This document shows, piece by piece, positions 1 to 13,849 of a DNA stretch of 64,000 bases. The stretch lies in NCBI GenBank assembly GCA_009741485.1, contig CM019214.1, positions 9,140,356-9,204,355 of the forward strand, written 5' to 3'. Position 1 is the first letter of the stretch, and each line of letters begins with the position of its first letter. The notes below the pieces were generated by a model that was not told the DNA's origin, searched no databases, and saw nothing but the letters and a program-made list of their open reading frames with translations. Origin of the DNA: Malurus cyaneus samueli (Eukaryota > Chordata > Aves > Passeriformes > Maluridae). The position numbers and the translations under genes were made by a program.

Positions 1-3000
1 GAGGATGAAGCATAGGGCTTTTGTTGAAGCAGAATGAAATACAAACCCCCTATAGTCATGGCAATCACATGCATTCACAGGCCAAAAGAAAAGCCCTCCT
101 GTGTAAGATGATGATCTACAGAGACAAAGAGGATATTAAAAAAAAAAAAAAACAAAAACAAACATCACTCAAATATATGTATTTTTAACACATCCCTGCT
201 TTCCTTCATTCCCACACAGGTTAGGTCTTTTTAATGAGCATCTTCTACAATATCCACTTCAAGTGAGGTCCAGTTATTGTCTCATTCTCCAAATGTGATC
301 AGCTGAGGGTGGATGCTATGAAAGTGAGGTGATGAAGAATCAACATCTTTAATTTATCATGAGACATCAGGCAGTCTGGTGCAAGATAGGGTCTGATAGA
401 AAGTTTGCTGCTCAGAGAGGAAAAAATCCCCATGATAAGAAAAATTACATCGCTCTTCTCAACCTCCTTGCTCAGTGTTTGAAGGTAGAAGTGGTTCCTG
501 CAGCCTTTTCTGTTGTACCAATGTAGGAAGGACTTCTGGGCTGGTCCAGCAGGGATTTGGCTGACCAGCAGGTGTGGGTGTTCTGGCACTGGGAGTGGAA
601 TAACACTGAAGATTATCCTCTTTGTCTTTTTATGAAACGAAGTGGAATCCAAACACTGTCAGGACCAGCATGAGCTCTGGACACTTGATGGTGGCTGTGT
701 TTTCACTGCAAGAAGGACCAAAGAATAAGCAGGAGGAATGTTTGTAATGTAAATTTTAGGGTCAGATTCCTTATGTTAACTTATAAGTGATGCATTTTAT
801 CATGATATGTATGTAAATAACTCCATAAAAATGTCAAGTTTGTAAAAGAATCATAAAGGTTAATTTCACAGAAGATATTAGGTTTGAAAAGAAAAAAAAA
901 ACAACAACAACAAAAAAGTAATCTTAAATGGTTGATATAGCTCACCTGGCTTCCCATTTTGGAGTAGGATTTAGAACAACTTCTGCATTTCATCTGTTTG
1001 ATATGTTCAGAGCATGGTGAGTGTCTCTGCAATGTTGACTGTGGTGCCTGATGAGGAGTCCAATTTACATATTCTCAATTTAATCTAAAGTAGGCGCTAA
1101 TTGATTACTGCTGAATGTCAGCATGCTCTGATTATCTGCTCAAGATGCTCGGGAAAAGAAAAAAAGCCTACAACCCCGAGCTGCAAGTGGGAAGGAGGCG
1201 TTCGAATTTAGTCTGCCACGTGTGCTGGTTTTGACTGGGACAGGGTGATTTTTTTCCGCAGTTGCTCGTATGGGTGTGTTTGGGATTTGTGCTGGAGCAG
1301 TGCTGGGTAACACTGGGGTGATTTCATTACTGCCCCGCTCACACAGAGTCACAGCCTTTTCTGCTCCTACCTCAACCCACCAGCAAAGAGACTGAGTTGA
1401 GAAGCGAGTTGGGAGAGAACACAGCCAGGACAGCTGATCAGAGATGATCCAAGAGGCTTCCCAGAGCACATGATCTGCATATAGAGCTGGGGGAAGAGGA
1501 ATAAGGGAGGAGGTGCATTCAGAGTGGTGACATTTATGTCCCAAGTCACCATCACACGTGATGCAGCCCTGCCATCCTGGGAATGGCTGAACTCCAGCCT
1601 GCCCATGGGAAGCAGTGAATTAATTCCTTGTTTTGCTTTGCTGGCACTCAAGGCTTTTGCTTTACCTGTTAAATGTCTTTATCTCAACCTACGAATTTTC
1701 TGAGTTTTCTGATTTTTACACTTTTGATCCTCTCCCCCACCCCAGCATGGGGCAGTGAGCACCTGGCTGTGTGGTGCATGGATTTAAAGCACAACACCAT
1801 AGAAAGACTCCTTCCTCTTTTACCTGGCATTATAGAAAGGTTTTCATTATCCTGGCCCAAGGCTGTTGAGTGACTGCTGCTTTGTTGTGCCCTTCCAAAG
1901 CAAATGAGACATATACAGAATTTCCTTGCTTTCTGACTGATTTTTCTCAAACAAGTCATTTCTTCTACAGGAATTTCCTCATCTTCTCCCAACCCTGTCC
2001 GTAACAGTTCCAGACTTCAACCTTCAACATCCTTTCCCTGACTTGGAAGGGACAGTATGAGGTCAGAGAAGGAAGCTCAAGTTAACTTTTGATATACCGT
2101 GCTGGATTTCAAGAGGCAAGCCGTGAATCTCAGCAGTGTCTGATCTCTGAATCTGGGACTGGGAGGAAAGCATTCTGTGGTTGATCCTAGCTCTGCATGC
2201 AATTTGGGCCAAATCTCTTGTATTCTTTAAACCTCAGATTTCTCTCTCATGGCTGGACAGCCTCTGCTTTGCAGACAGAAGGACCATCTCTCGCTATAGG
2301 GGGAGATGTACAGGCTTTACCATAAGGAAACCGTGGCTGATGTAACACTACTGATCAGACATTTCCAGTGAGGTGCATTGCAACTTTTTACTCTCATACT
2401 TCCTACATTATTTTGGGACTCTTTTGCTGAGACCTGAGCTTTTGGGGTTGGTTTGTTTGTTTTGGTAAGCCTCTCATCTGGGCACTGAGCCTAGCATTAA
2501 TTTGTTTGTGTACTTTGTAGCATGCCCGGGTCTGTACCAGGAGATAGATATCTATCCATTATTTAAATAAATGCCTGCATTTTGCATGAGAAATAAGTCA
2601 CCATGAACAAAAATTTTAAATAGGTGAGCTAGATGCAGTGAGAAAATGCTCTCTTACTGTTTTCTTTTTCTTTCTTTTCTGTGCCTGGCTGCCATTAAAT
2701 AGCAAATTGCTCCTTCTTTGAATCACGATAGGTTTAATCAACAGCACTGTAGCAAGGCCAATTTTTCCTGGTTCAGTCTTGATATATGGGGTTATTTCCC
2801 CAGTAGAAGCACCTTCCAGTTTAGATCCTGTCATGCAGAAAGCCTTTTCTTCATGTATGCTCTCCCTCTGTGGTTTCCATGAGAGCTCTGCCCTCCAGCT
2901 TTTCTAATTCAGCATTCACGGTATGATCTTGTATGTTTGGGAAGCTGCCAGGGGATGGGGAGCTGAGGCAGCAGCCAGTGCCGCGTGGAAGCGTTGTGTT

Positions 3001-4739
3001 TTTTATTTCCTTTCAGCAGTTAATCTCCATTAGATTGCCCAGCTCCTGTTATGCATCTCTGATACGGATAAAGGTCTGTGTAGCAAATGCTGTCATTAAG
3101 AAATTTCCTTTCCTGTTAGTGCTGCTTATTAAGGTCTGAATGCTTGAACACTTTAGATATGTCAAGTAGTGGCTCTAAGACCATTTAAATACCATTTAAA
3201 TTTTTTTTCTATTTTTTTTTCAATCCTTCAGCACTTTGGCTTCCTCCCATGGATGTGTTTCTGACTGGGTTTTGGTCTATTTGCCTGCCTGCTTCCAGCT
3301 CCTTCCAGTTTCCCCTAGATGGGGAAAAAACCCATATGGGGAACAACCCATACTGTCCAGTGCCCAGCAGAAATATTGCTGAATCCCAAAGCCCAAAACA
3401 TTAGTCTTGATGCTGTCCAGAGCTGTCCCACAAGTCTCCTCAGTGGGAGGTTTCTGCACCCTGTACCTCACTGCCTGCTTATCCCCTCCCATTCACCTTC
3501 CCAGCTCCCTGTTACCCTGATGTGCATCTGTGGCACTGAGATCTGGGTGACCTGGTGGCCTGCTCCCTTCCTCACTGTCCTGGCCAGCAGGGCTGGGCCT
3601 TCCCCTGGGGAAATGGAATGCAGATGTGCCTCTGAAATCCTTTTTCTTGTTCCTATCGCCACTCAACTCAGCAGCTGAGGAGGATGAGCCAGCCCTCACA
3701 AGGAGGGGACACTTCCACATTACTTGCAGACTCTGGTCCCAATCTGCTTTCCAAGTACCACAAAGCCAACAGCAGCCAGAGTGGAGACAGCCAGGAGGAA
3801 AAGCAAAGGCTTTGTATTTTTTCCCAAGCATGTCTCTATTTTTTCCCCACCTCAATTCTGTGCCTGCTCCCTGGAGTCACTTGCCCCTCTGTTTGAGATC
3901 TGTGTCTTCAGAGTGACTCCCCAGAAGGAATTGCTGTCCTGGGCACCAGGGCAGTGTGGCTGAATGGCCTGGAGGAGCCCCTGTGCTTCCTCTGCATTCC
4001 CAGCTGTGAGCAGAGCATACAATCCCACATCATTGGTCACTTTTCAAATTCGGCAGAAAGGCACAAGGCATTTTCTGAAGTAATTTTCATACTTTCCTTC
4101 TGAATCTTATTCCCCTTCAGCAGGGACATCTAACCCAGCCCCCTATGGATCAGGGCTCAGCCTTGGCAGGCACGGGAGGAGCTCTGCTTGCTTGGCCTGG
4201 ATGTTCACTCAGGCAGGCAGGTCTTCCTACCTCTCTCCATTTCCTCTCCCTGGCAAGGGAATGAGACACCCCGTGTTCCATGAGCTGCCTCCAGCTTTCC
4301 TTTCTTCTCATTTTCCCCTTTATTCAGTCCCTCTTCTCTGTCATTGTCTCTCATCTGTCCACTACCCACGCACAAGGCTGCCCTTCCCTCATCCTCCTCA
4401 GCTCTCCTGTCTCCTCTTTGGAGTCTCAGACACCCCCCCTGCTCCCCCACGCCCAGTGCCTCCCCAAAGTCCTTTCCTGTTTGGAACCCTTTGTTCTTAC
4501 AGTTGTCTGTCAGCCAGGCCTTCATTTTGAAAGCAAATCAAAGACAGTCTGTTGTGAGAAAATGGAGAAGTGGTGAAATAACTGGGGATAGGAGAAAACT
4601 GGGATTAGAAAAAAAAACATTTTGTTCTCTCTTTCTTTTTCTGGTTTTGGCACAGGTAGTGCCAGATTTGTAAGCTGTATAAATTCTTCTTTTCTTGTCC
4701 TAGGAAAGGCCAGTTTCTGTTTTATCACAGAGGAAAATC
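1..4739. other. Single-copy non-coding DNA, no gene seen
   Basis: Mixed-composition DNA without a supportable exon. It holds a short A-run near 139-152, a CAA-rich run near 892-916 and a strongly pyrimidine-rich plus strand around 4220-4500. The open frames in that last part are dominated by Pro, Ser and Leu because of base composition, not because of a protein family. I see no CR1, LTR or RNA gene here. Confidence 0.6.
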
Positions 4740-5330
4740 ATTCCAGCAAAAATGGGAGCAGGCTATATATTTTGATTGTAAAAACGCTGCAATAGAGGAA
4801 CTCGTACAAATTTCAATGCTGAGCCGAAGATTTCAACAAAATACAAGGCAGCAATTGCCGGAAATCATAATTAATAATTAGTTATTATCCTATAACTATC
4901 ACAATAATTAATGCGCAGTGTTTCGCTTCACCAGGTTTTTTTTCAAAATATTTGATTATTTCTGCCTTCACGGTGCGAATTTCAGGTGGTGAAAATGAGT
5001 TGCTTTGCACCAGTAGATCTCCTGAATATGCAATGAAGAAACCCGCAGCAGCCGGAGCCCCAGCCAAGGCAGGAGATGAGGCGGTGAGCTGGGAAACAAA
5101 GGTGAAGGAGAGAAGCAATGAAAGCGAAGCGTTTCGTACAATAGCTAAAATACAAATCTCCGGGGACTTAAAGATATTGCATGAACATCAATTTCGCATG
5201 CCTATTGTCTGAGCGGCATTAGCGCGCGTAGGACTCGCGGCCCCCCTTCCCCCGGGCAAGGGGAGCATCACGGCAAATCAGGAAACAGCATAATTGAATC
5301 AGCTCCAGCACATGGCAAGGCTTAAAACCC
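4740..5330. promoter_or_regulatory. Candidate conserved regulatory element (homeodomain/SOX-rich)
   Basis: This stretch differs from its surroundings. It is AT-rich with three TAATTA homeodomain cores within 43 bp (4868-4873, 4875-4880, 4905-4910). It then has CpG-containing segments and a SOX-like CCTATTGTCT at 5201-5210, and ends in a short CpG-rich patch around 5218-5255. Such mixtures are typical of developmental enhancers in vertebrate gene deserts, which is family-level knowledge. That this one is conserved or active is inference. The small open frames across it do not resemble known proteins. Confidence 0.35.
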
Positions 5331-8300
5331 ACCCAGAGGAGGCTCTGAAATGACCACACACCCCAGGCACCTCGGTATCACCCCCACCAAATTTGTTCTG
5401 TGAGTCAAGCGAGTGAGATTTGAGCCGCAGCAGGAGACGGTCCAGTCGTGGGTTTCATTAGTGGTCTCTCTGGCCATCTGTGAGACTTTATGATCAAGAG
5501 GCTGGATGAAACAGCTTTCCAGAAACTTCTTGAGAGAAAAGACAGCTGGAAAACAAGTCAGTCATGCTGTTTACAGAGAGTTTGTTTAGAATTTAGGAAT
5601 GAAACAAAATGCCAGTAGTTCGCTGCTGAGATAACACACAAGAGTCAGAACATGCTGCTGCAGGTCAGGGGTACCATTCTCATTCCTCTCTCCCTCCCCT
5701 TTCACCCCTACATAAAAGTTGACAATTAGTTTTTACTGCACATACATGAAGGGAGATACATGCTTTGGCCTCTATGTGAGAGCAATAATTCTCTTAAATT
5801 GATGTGTCAGCGAACTAAAACTCAATATTTTTTTTCACACGGTGTATTTTGCAGTCAGAGGACCTTCACTAATCGGAATAAAGCAATTTGGCTCCCTGTC
5901 ATTGCTCACTGAAAACATATGAGCTGGTTGGCACATATGGCCTCCTAGATTTATCAGTGTCTTCCATCTAGTGCATGGGAGGTTCAGGGCTGCAGCTCAG
6001 AGAGGAGTGAATTTTTATGAATGCTTTTTCCCCTCCCTGAGAATTCCCAGAGCTAGATTTATTCCTTCGTTTCAGAAATATTTTATTTATTATCCATATC
6101 CCATATCCGCTTAAGGTCAAATCAAAGTCATATTTTACATTTTTTTATTTGCATTACCATGTCTTCATGGCTTTGTTCATGGAAATAAAAAGCACAACAA
6201 TCCAAAATTTGGGAGAAGTACTGTTCCCATAGCTCTTCTTTCCCTTTTTCCTGAGAGTGCTGTGTTGTGAACTCACACAGCTGTCCTTTCAGTGGGACCT
6301 GTGTAAAATGGGTTTGCTGCATCTTGCAGCAGGGTTGTCAAAGGCCAGCTGTGGTGTCATGTCCTTGTCATGCTGTCTCCAAGGAAGTCCTCACCTCACT
6401 CCCAGCTGAGCTGGTGCCATTTACACGGATGCTGTGCCGGGGTAGATGGGAGAGGGGTGTTTTAACAGCTGTTTTTCACAGTTTGATTACACCAGGACAT
6501 GCCCTTTTGCCTCGCTGACTCTGTGCCCTCTCTCCTCCTACACCTCCAGGGATTCCTTTTTTTGCCAGTTCTTGACCTTGTGCTTTAGCCTAGAGGAACT
6601 TTTCTCACTGCTCAGATAATGTGAACCACAAAACTATGCTGGGATTCCACTGCAAACACCTCATCACACCTCTGTTACAACGGGTGTTCTGCATTGGGTG
6701 TGGCAGGTGTTAATCGACAATTTACTTCAGAGTTGTGCTGAAGAGAAGGATTGTTTGGGGTTGGAGAATTGTTTGAGTGTCCAGCAGCTCTTCCAGTGCA
6801 TTCTTGTGACAGGAGGAGCAGCCCAGAGAGGGACAGTCTTCAGTGGGGAGAAGTGTGGGTGGATTCCCATCCAAACCCGGCACAAGGGCCACAAGCTGGG
6901 CCCATGCTGTTGGTAGCACCACAGTGACAATCCCATGTCTATGGTGACAGTATCCAAGGCCTTGCTCCTATCCTCTGTAAATGATGTAGGGTCAGCTGGA
7001 AACCTAAAACACAAGCAGTGCTTCAGTGGCAACCAGGAGGAGATCTTTTTATAGCAGATGTAAAAGCTTTGCAATGTATTTGTTTGAAGAGTTTGTTTCT
7101 TGCTGACAACTCTTCTAAAACCCCTTTTCTCTGAGCTGTTCTCACCTGAAATCAGAAGTACCTTGAAGGCTGACTGCCTGGCTGGCTTGGTTAGACATGT
7201 GGACACTATTCTCCTTCTGGTTATGGTCTTCTATTTGCCCACAAGAGGACATCAGCTGAATCCTGTTCCATGCAGGATCCTTAACCATTCAAGCCTTCAG
7301 CCAGGACATGCCAGTCTGGAAAGCAGCAGCTTGGTCTTTTCCACAAATCAAACACAACATCTGTGCTCCAGAGAGAAAGGGTCAGTTCTGTGCCTCCCTT
7401 CCAGCCTTTCCCTGGAGGTGACCTGCTGGTCTCAGCAGCTGGGTGCTATCTTTGGCTTCTGCTGCTTTTATTCCCATCTACCCTTGGCATGTTGTGGAGG
7501 GAATGCTGAGAACATTGGCTAGTAACCAGAGGAAAATATCTCAAGCCTTTGGAAGTCCATTTACCCTTTTAATCACACTCTCTTTAATGAGCTGTGTTTT
7601 TCTTACTTATCATTTCCTTTGTTCATGCCCATTACCGAGTTACTCACAATTTTAGCTCAAACAATGCCTCTTAAATAAGGGGATAGTATTAAGTGCATCA
7701 GCAGAAGGAGGGGAAGCTGATTTTAAAAACTAAAAAGTACTGCCTGATTTCCACTTTCAAAGCATTTAATTTCACCTGGTCCACACTTTTAATATTTTCC
7801 AATAAAATAACTAGATGGGGGCACATTAAAATGGTCTCAGTTGAGCTGTTTTAATAAAAGGAGAAAGTTTAAAGAGCTCGGCCATGGATGAAAAGCTATT
7901 TAAAACAGGCAGGTTGGGTATTTCTGGCATGGATGCATGAGGTATCTGTCTCCACCTCTAATTAAAAGGTCTATATTGTTCAGTTCTGCAGCACTCTACA
8001 TGACAGACATATGAAACACCCAAGAGACCCCCACATTGTGGTGTCTGTGCTGCACATCGCTCTCAGCATGGCCCTGTACATGTATGTACAATTTATCCTG
8101 TCTGTGGTCCTTGGAAACCTGGTTTTTTTGATCTTTGTGCCTCACAGTGCCCCCAGCCTGGCAGGGCAGTTGCAGCTTTTGGAAGTGAATTATTGCAGGT
8201 CATGCTGAGCTCCTGGAAAAACAACACAATTGTCTGCAGCATAGGTAGAACTACAGAGTCCAGAACTGAGAACAGCATTAAAGGTATGAAGAAAACATGC

Positions 8301-9439
8301 TTTGTTCTTCTGCAAGAAGAACTGCTTTGTCCTTCCCTGCAGAATGTTCCCATTGGCATTTCAGGGGGGCTTACACCAAGGGAAAAGCAGCTGGGTGCTT
8401 TTCCAGCAGTTGTTGGTCTACCAGAGCTACCAGGGAGCTGGACTTGCTTGAAGGGGGAATGTGTCTGGTTATCTATCTGAGTAATTCCCAGTCTGTGGGA
8501 ATCTGCCAAAACTAAAGGCAAAAGAGTTATCAAAGGGCTGAACACACTGGAAACCCACTTAAAATGCTCATACATCAGCCTTGGTGCTAATCTTGGTGTG
8601 ACTTGAAACCCCACAATCCTTTGTCACATCACACCACATTCGTGAGCCGTGAAACATCTAGAATGATCTCTGACAACTTTCACATCTAAAGAAAGTGAAA
8701 CTCAAAAAAAGATCTTTCTTTATGAAAACCTGGCTTAAACAGGCTGCACATAATGAACAGTTGTCTATTGTGCCATGCACGGCTGCTGTGTACCAGCAGG
8801 AGGAAGGAGTAGATAGTGTTTTGGATGTCTCAAAGTGCAGAGGCACAGGTTTTGCTGGACTTGGTCAGGGAGAGAAATGAGTGACTAGAAACCAGGATAG
8901 AATTCCCCCAAGAATCTGTCAGCAAATATGTTTTCACTATGGGTTTCTTGGTGAGGGTTGGCCCCCAGAAGGATTGCTCTTCTCCTGTGTAAACAACCAG
9001 TGCAAAGCACGATGCTGTTTGTAGGTGACGACACATCCACTGTGGAGCTGCACAGAAACAGTATTAGTATTCCTATAAAATGTAGTTACAGTCTACAAGG
9101 AATTCTCGGATGGCAATAGCAGCATTAGAATTCTTCGTGCACAAAGGAACTAATTAATTCTGGCAAATCAAATAAGGAGTGTGGGAAGTTAATTCTTCTA
9201 GACCCCATTTCACAGGCAAGTGTAGGAGCAAGTAGGCCTGGGTGCATTAAGTGATACTATGAGAGGAATGGTCAAGTGACCTGTGTGACATTCAATAACC
9301 AAGGGAGCAGCAGAGGCAAGGATTTATCCCGTTTCAGATTCCAGGTTGATCTTCTGTTTATTAGATCATATTAGATCTTGAAGGCTCTGTGGATATTGGC
9401 ATGCTTTTATTGGCCATTTCCACTGCACGTTATTTCCCC
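5331..9439. other. Single-copy non-coding DNA, no gene seen
   Basis: Mostly unremarkable non-coding sequence. The parts around 5820-6130 and 7780-8000 are AT-rich with homeodomain-like TAATTA or TTTAAT cores and could contain minor regulatory stretches. No open frame resembles a known protein, and I recognise no mobile element. Confidence 0.55.
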
Positions 9440-9720
9440 CTGGTTTTCAATCTTATCCTTTACGGCCAGCATTTGTTGTCAAAGATTGTAACAGTGTACA
9501 ACAGATTACATTTTAACAGAAGGTTCTGGAATAATGAGGTGCATTTTCCTCTCCAGCTTTAGTCTCATTGCTTCCAGTGTGATCTCCGCCAGGACAAGGA
9601 CGCTGGAAATGTAAACAGACAAAATCCTGTTGGGATTTGAACGACGCCATCAAATAGCAGTGCCAGACACCTTTTTCTGCGTTGGCATCTCTGAGGAGAG
9701 TTGCACTGGTGTGGAAACCA
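9440..9720. promoter_or_regulatory. Candidate conserved regulatory element
   Basis: Low-repeat sequence with several motif cores: an ATTGT-type SOX core near 9484, E-box and CCAAT-like cores, and isolated CpGs in an otherwise CpG-poor region. It lies directly upstream of a CR1 fragment. No coding potential is visible. Regulatory status is inferred from composition only. Confidence 0.25.
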
Positions 9721-9773
9721 TGAGGCAGTATCTTTGAAAGGGATGCAGAAAGGAGTGGAGGAAGGGGAAAGGC

Positions 9774-10075
9774 AGAATCACAGAATGGCTGAATCAGAAA
9801 GGCTCTTCTAAGAGATTGGCTGGTCCAACCTCTTGTTCAGAGCAGGGTCACCTACAGCAGACAATGTCCAGTCAGGTTTGAAATATCTCCAGAAGTGGAC
9901 ACACTCTCTGGACAATCTGCTGCATGTTCAACCACTCTTACAGTAAAATGCTTTTTTACTACTTTTAAATGGAATTTCTCTCCTGCCCAAGTTACCCTAC
10001 AGCCCTTGCCTGCCATCCTGTTCCCCCACTCTTTCACGGGATTGCAGGTAATCATCTCTCTCTCTCATACCAGTC
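9774..10075 (-). mobile_element. CR1 LINE 3' end fragment, minus strand
   Basis: Read on the minus strand, the segment ends with the typical avian CR1 3' tail: a GGTTGGACC motif followed by an ATTCTGTGATTCTG-type repeat at 9774-9790. Upstream of that are phrases of the CR1 3' region, such as the part corresponding to 'gagatattcaaa...ctggacat'. Only the last few hundred bases are preserved, as is usual for 5'-truncated CR1 copies, and the 5' limit is uncertain and may reach about 10150. Many differences from the family pattern indicate an old insertion. The small open frames here are remnants or chance. Confidence 0.85.
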
Positions 10076-13000
10076 CTATTATAAAACACTCTTCACCAGG
10101 TTGGCCAGTCTGTTGACAAAGGTTCTTTGTCCCACTTGATCAGGTGAATCCAATCTCTTCCTACCAGTCCTTGACACTCAAAGAAAGCCCCATGATGATA
10201 AAAGCTGAATCGGTGCTGTTGGTGTTATCTGCATAACCAGATGTAGCCATACTGAATCTGTTCATTCCTTCTCAAGCCCTTCCCCATCACTGGCAGAGTT
10301 GAAGATAAAACCACGTTAATATGCTGAAGGTTTTCCCTGGCTGAACATTGGTGGGACACAGAAATTGAGCTGAGTCTAGTGAAGCTTAGGAGGGGACCTG
10401 AGTGGTGTCCAGTGTGAAACAGCAGCCACAGTGGAAGAATCCTCCTCGTGTTTTTCTTTTGCATTGTATGAAATAAACAATCTCAGGAACTCTGTCATTT
10501 TTCCTGCTGAAGAGAAACTACTGGGAAACAACCAATGTCAATACCCATAGCTCCTGATTTTTCCAAAGCAGCCTCTTCTCCATCTGGCACGGCCTCATGC
10601 TGCTTAGTTTGAGATCTCATGAAATCACACTTGCGGGTGGTACGATTGTTCCTTGAGATGCAACATGAGGGAGGGCACATCCCCTCCTGTACTTGCTGCA
10701 TATTCCTTGTTGCCTTAGTTCTTTGCTCCATTTAGTGATGTGAAAGGTAGGAATGGAAGCGCTTTGAACAAGTCCCAGGGGCCTCAGAACAGAAAAAGGA
10801 ATATATCTAAGGAAAGGGAGAGTATCTGAGAAGAGAGGAGTTATCAGCATGAGAGACCTCAAGCTGAGTGACTGAGAGCTGACATTCCTTCTATTTATTT
10901 ATAAAATTTGTAACTGTGAAAATTAGCCTTAGAAGCTGTAGCCCCATTACTGTTAGTTTTATCGTCCTTCTGAGACATACCCTGAGGCACTCCTAGAGAT
11001 TGAATCCTACTGTACTTTGCAACAAGCCCATAATTGATTATGCTATGGAGCTTTAATGTGGGTTGAGAAATGGAATCCAGAGTAAATACATTCAGAATTT
11101 TGCTAGCAGACCACATTTAAAACTGGTTTTCTGAACCTACTAGGATTATTCCTTCTTAGCTCATGATTTAATTTGGACTAGCCACCCTGAGAGGTGCAGC
11201 TGTCTGGGCTATCCGCTTGCTAAAAGTTCTCTAAAAAGTTCCCTAAAAGTTATAAAAACTTTATCCTGTACACTTCATCTGTAAGTTTGTAAAGATAAGA
11301 TTAGATTCCAACTTTATTCATTAGAGGACAGTTCAGGTTCCACCTAGTGCTTTCTCCAGTAAAGTCAGTCAGCAATTTCATCCCACACAAATTTGCCGAT
11401 TTCTTTCATTTCTGAAAAACAAGTATATTAAACAATATTCAAGGGAGAAATTAGGTGGTGAACATCATTTGTCATTGTATTTCTCAGCTTAAAATATAGC
11501 CCATGGAACCTCCTAGATTTCCTTTTTTTTTTTTTTTCTGGTTCATTCATTTGATGGAAATCTATCCTTTCTAAAAGAAGTTTGTTCATTTTATTCAGTG
11601 ATGAGCAATGAGATGTTGGGCTCTTTCATTAGAAAGGTTCCCCTTTCCTTTCCTCAGGTGCTGAGGACCAAATTATTTCCTTTGCTATGCAGGTGGCTCC
11701 TGCTGACTGTAGTTAATTCCAGGGCTTAAAATGAGCTACTTGTAGAAATTTAAATTCCTTAAAGCACATCATTTGCTGCCTAACAGGCATCCTAAACAAG
11801 CAAATCCACTGACGTTGATACAAACAATAGGAATTTTGCTCAGAAATTACAGAATTAACACTGTTTTCTGAACATTTAAAAACCTGGATTTGTTTCTGGA
11901 CCAGAAGTTTTGACAGAAAAAAATTGCTTGTGAGATTCAGACTTCTGAATTGGTTTGAGGTGGAAGGCTTTTGATTCACACCATATTTTTATTCAAAACT
12001 TCTCCTCATGAAATACTGTTATTGTCTCTGTGTGGTCTTAAGGAAAAAATAATTTATTCCATATTTCCCACTGGAAAAGAACTCTCTCTTTCTCACTTTC
12101 TTTTTTTTTTTCCTCTCTTCTCATCGATAGCTACAAAATTGGTTATTTCCTCAGAACCACTACACCACTGGCTCTGCTCCATTAAGAAATCACACACAAG
12201 GATTGTGTGTTTCTATGGATAATGCTCAAATTCTGGTCAACTCTCCTTTCACATGTTCTTACCAAATGTTATGATACTGTATTTTTGTTTTCTGGCCAAG
12301 TAAGTGGAACAAATGCAAGGTACAGAGACAAAAAAAAATCCATCTCATCAAATTGGAGAGAGCTGCAATGAAAAAGCAAAATTATTTAATAGTTTGTGCT
12401 CTTCCTTGCTTAGTTCCACTGTAAAAGAACATGTGATACCTTTGACATACGATGCTTGCAGCTGCACATAGGCCAAGATGCAGAAAAAATGTGTGGGAAG
12501 GCAAGGCACAGGCCATGAGGTGTATCTATTTAAAAAAAAAAAAACAAACCTCAACTTAAGCTTCTTCAGCAAGCATAGTGATATTATATTTGGATAAGCT
12601 TGGAATCAATGGTCAAGTTAAATTGAAAGTAAAGGGAATATTTGGCAAATGTTTAAAGAAAGACCTGTTCCTCCTAACCCTGAGTTTGGTCAAAGTCTGG
12701 AAATACATACTGAGTGTTATGCAATAAACTTAAATTTTAACATTATCCTCTCTCACCTTTTATCTGCACTTTCATTGCTCCAGGGAGACCTTGCATGTAA
12801 ACAACCTAATTTTTCCCCTGGCACTGGGAGGTACCTACCTCTGCATACAATAACTCTCTGCAAAGCTTTGCCATACAAAAATGTTTATCCCCATTTGGAA
12901 ATACCACTTAGAGCTGTTGGAAAAAGGAGTAGATGATGTGATCATTAAAACCTGAGGGTTTCACATCTGTTAAGGGAGGGATTTTTTTCTGCTGCAAAGG

Positions 13001-13849
13001 AGGGTTGACTGCAGAGCTTCTGGCAGAAAGGGCTTGGTGGTGTGAGGAAATGTAGATCAAAAAGTAAAATTATTGCCATCTTTTTTTGTCAGAAGGAAGA
13101 ACTCAGATTTGGAGGGCAGAGCTAGCAAAATTGCTCCTTGTAAACTATAATGGTTTGTTGGAAAGAGAGACAAACTCTTCACAGAGGTGAGGAATCAGTG
13201 ATGTGCTGGGCTGAGAATCACAGAAGAAACGGAGCTGACATTATCTGGAATAAGTGTCTCCTGGTTTCTTTCATCCAGACCCATTTTAACTTTCCAAAAA
13301 GGGTACAATCCCTTGTAGTGACTGTTGCTTGATGGTGTTGATACCTGTCACCAAAGTGGACAATCTTCCGTTTTTCCCCATTGTCCTTCTGGCACAAGAA
13401 GAAAAGGAAATAACTCCAGCAGTTACTGTCTTGGCAACTTGTTTGTGGAGGACAGTGACTCCCTACATTGCAAAAACTCATATAGGGGCAAGAAACTATG
13501 ACTAGGCTGATAAACTGTGCTGTTCTTCCCTGTGGGAAGCACTCTCAGACCTCAGGAGTTGCATGCACACCCACAGAGGGTTATCTGTGTGCAGGTATGT
13601 GTGTCTGTATTTAAAATGCACAAATTTGGAGGGACAGTGAGTAGCTTCTACTCCTTGGTATGTTTTTCTGTGCATCTCCAAGCATCAGAAATATTCTTTA
13701 ACATTAAAGATGAGATATCATGATTTTGAAAGAGAGGATTTGCTGTTAGGAATTTCTATGCTCATTCTCATTTGTAACCTGACATATTTTACCTCCCCTT
13801 ATTTCCTTGAAGTGGGAAAACAAAACCGATGAAAAAGCCTGTGTCAGAA
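10076..13849. other. Single-copy non-coding DNA, no gene seen
   Basis: AT-rich sequence with short homopolymers, for example T-runs at 11522-11539 and near 12097 and an A-run near 12532-12544. No defensible exon, RNA gene or mobile element is visible. The first part (10076-10200) may still belong to the CR1 copy that ends at 9774. Confidence 0.55.
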
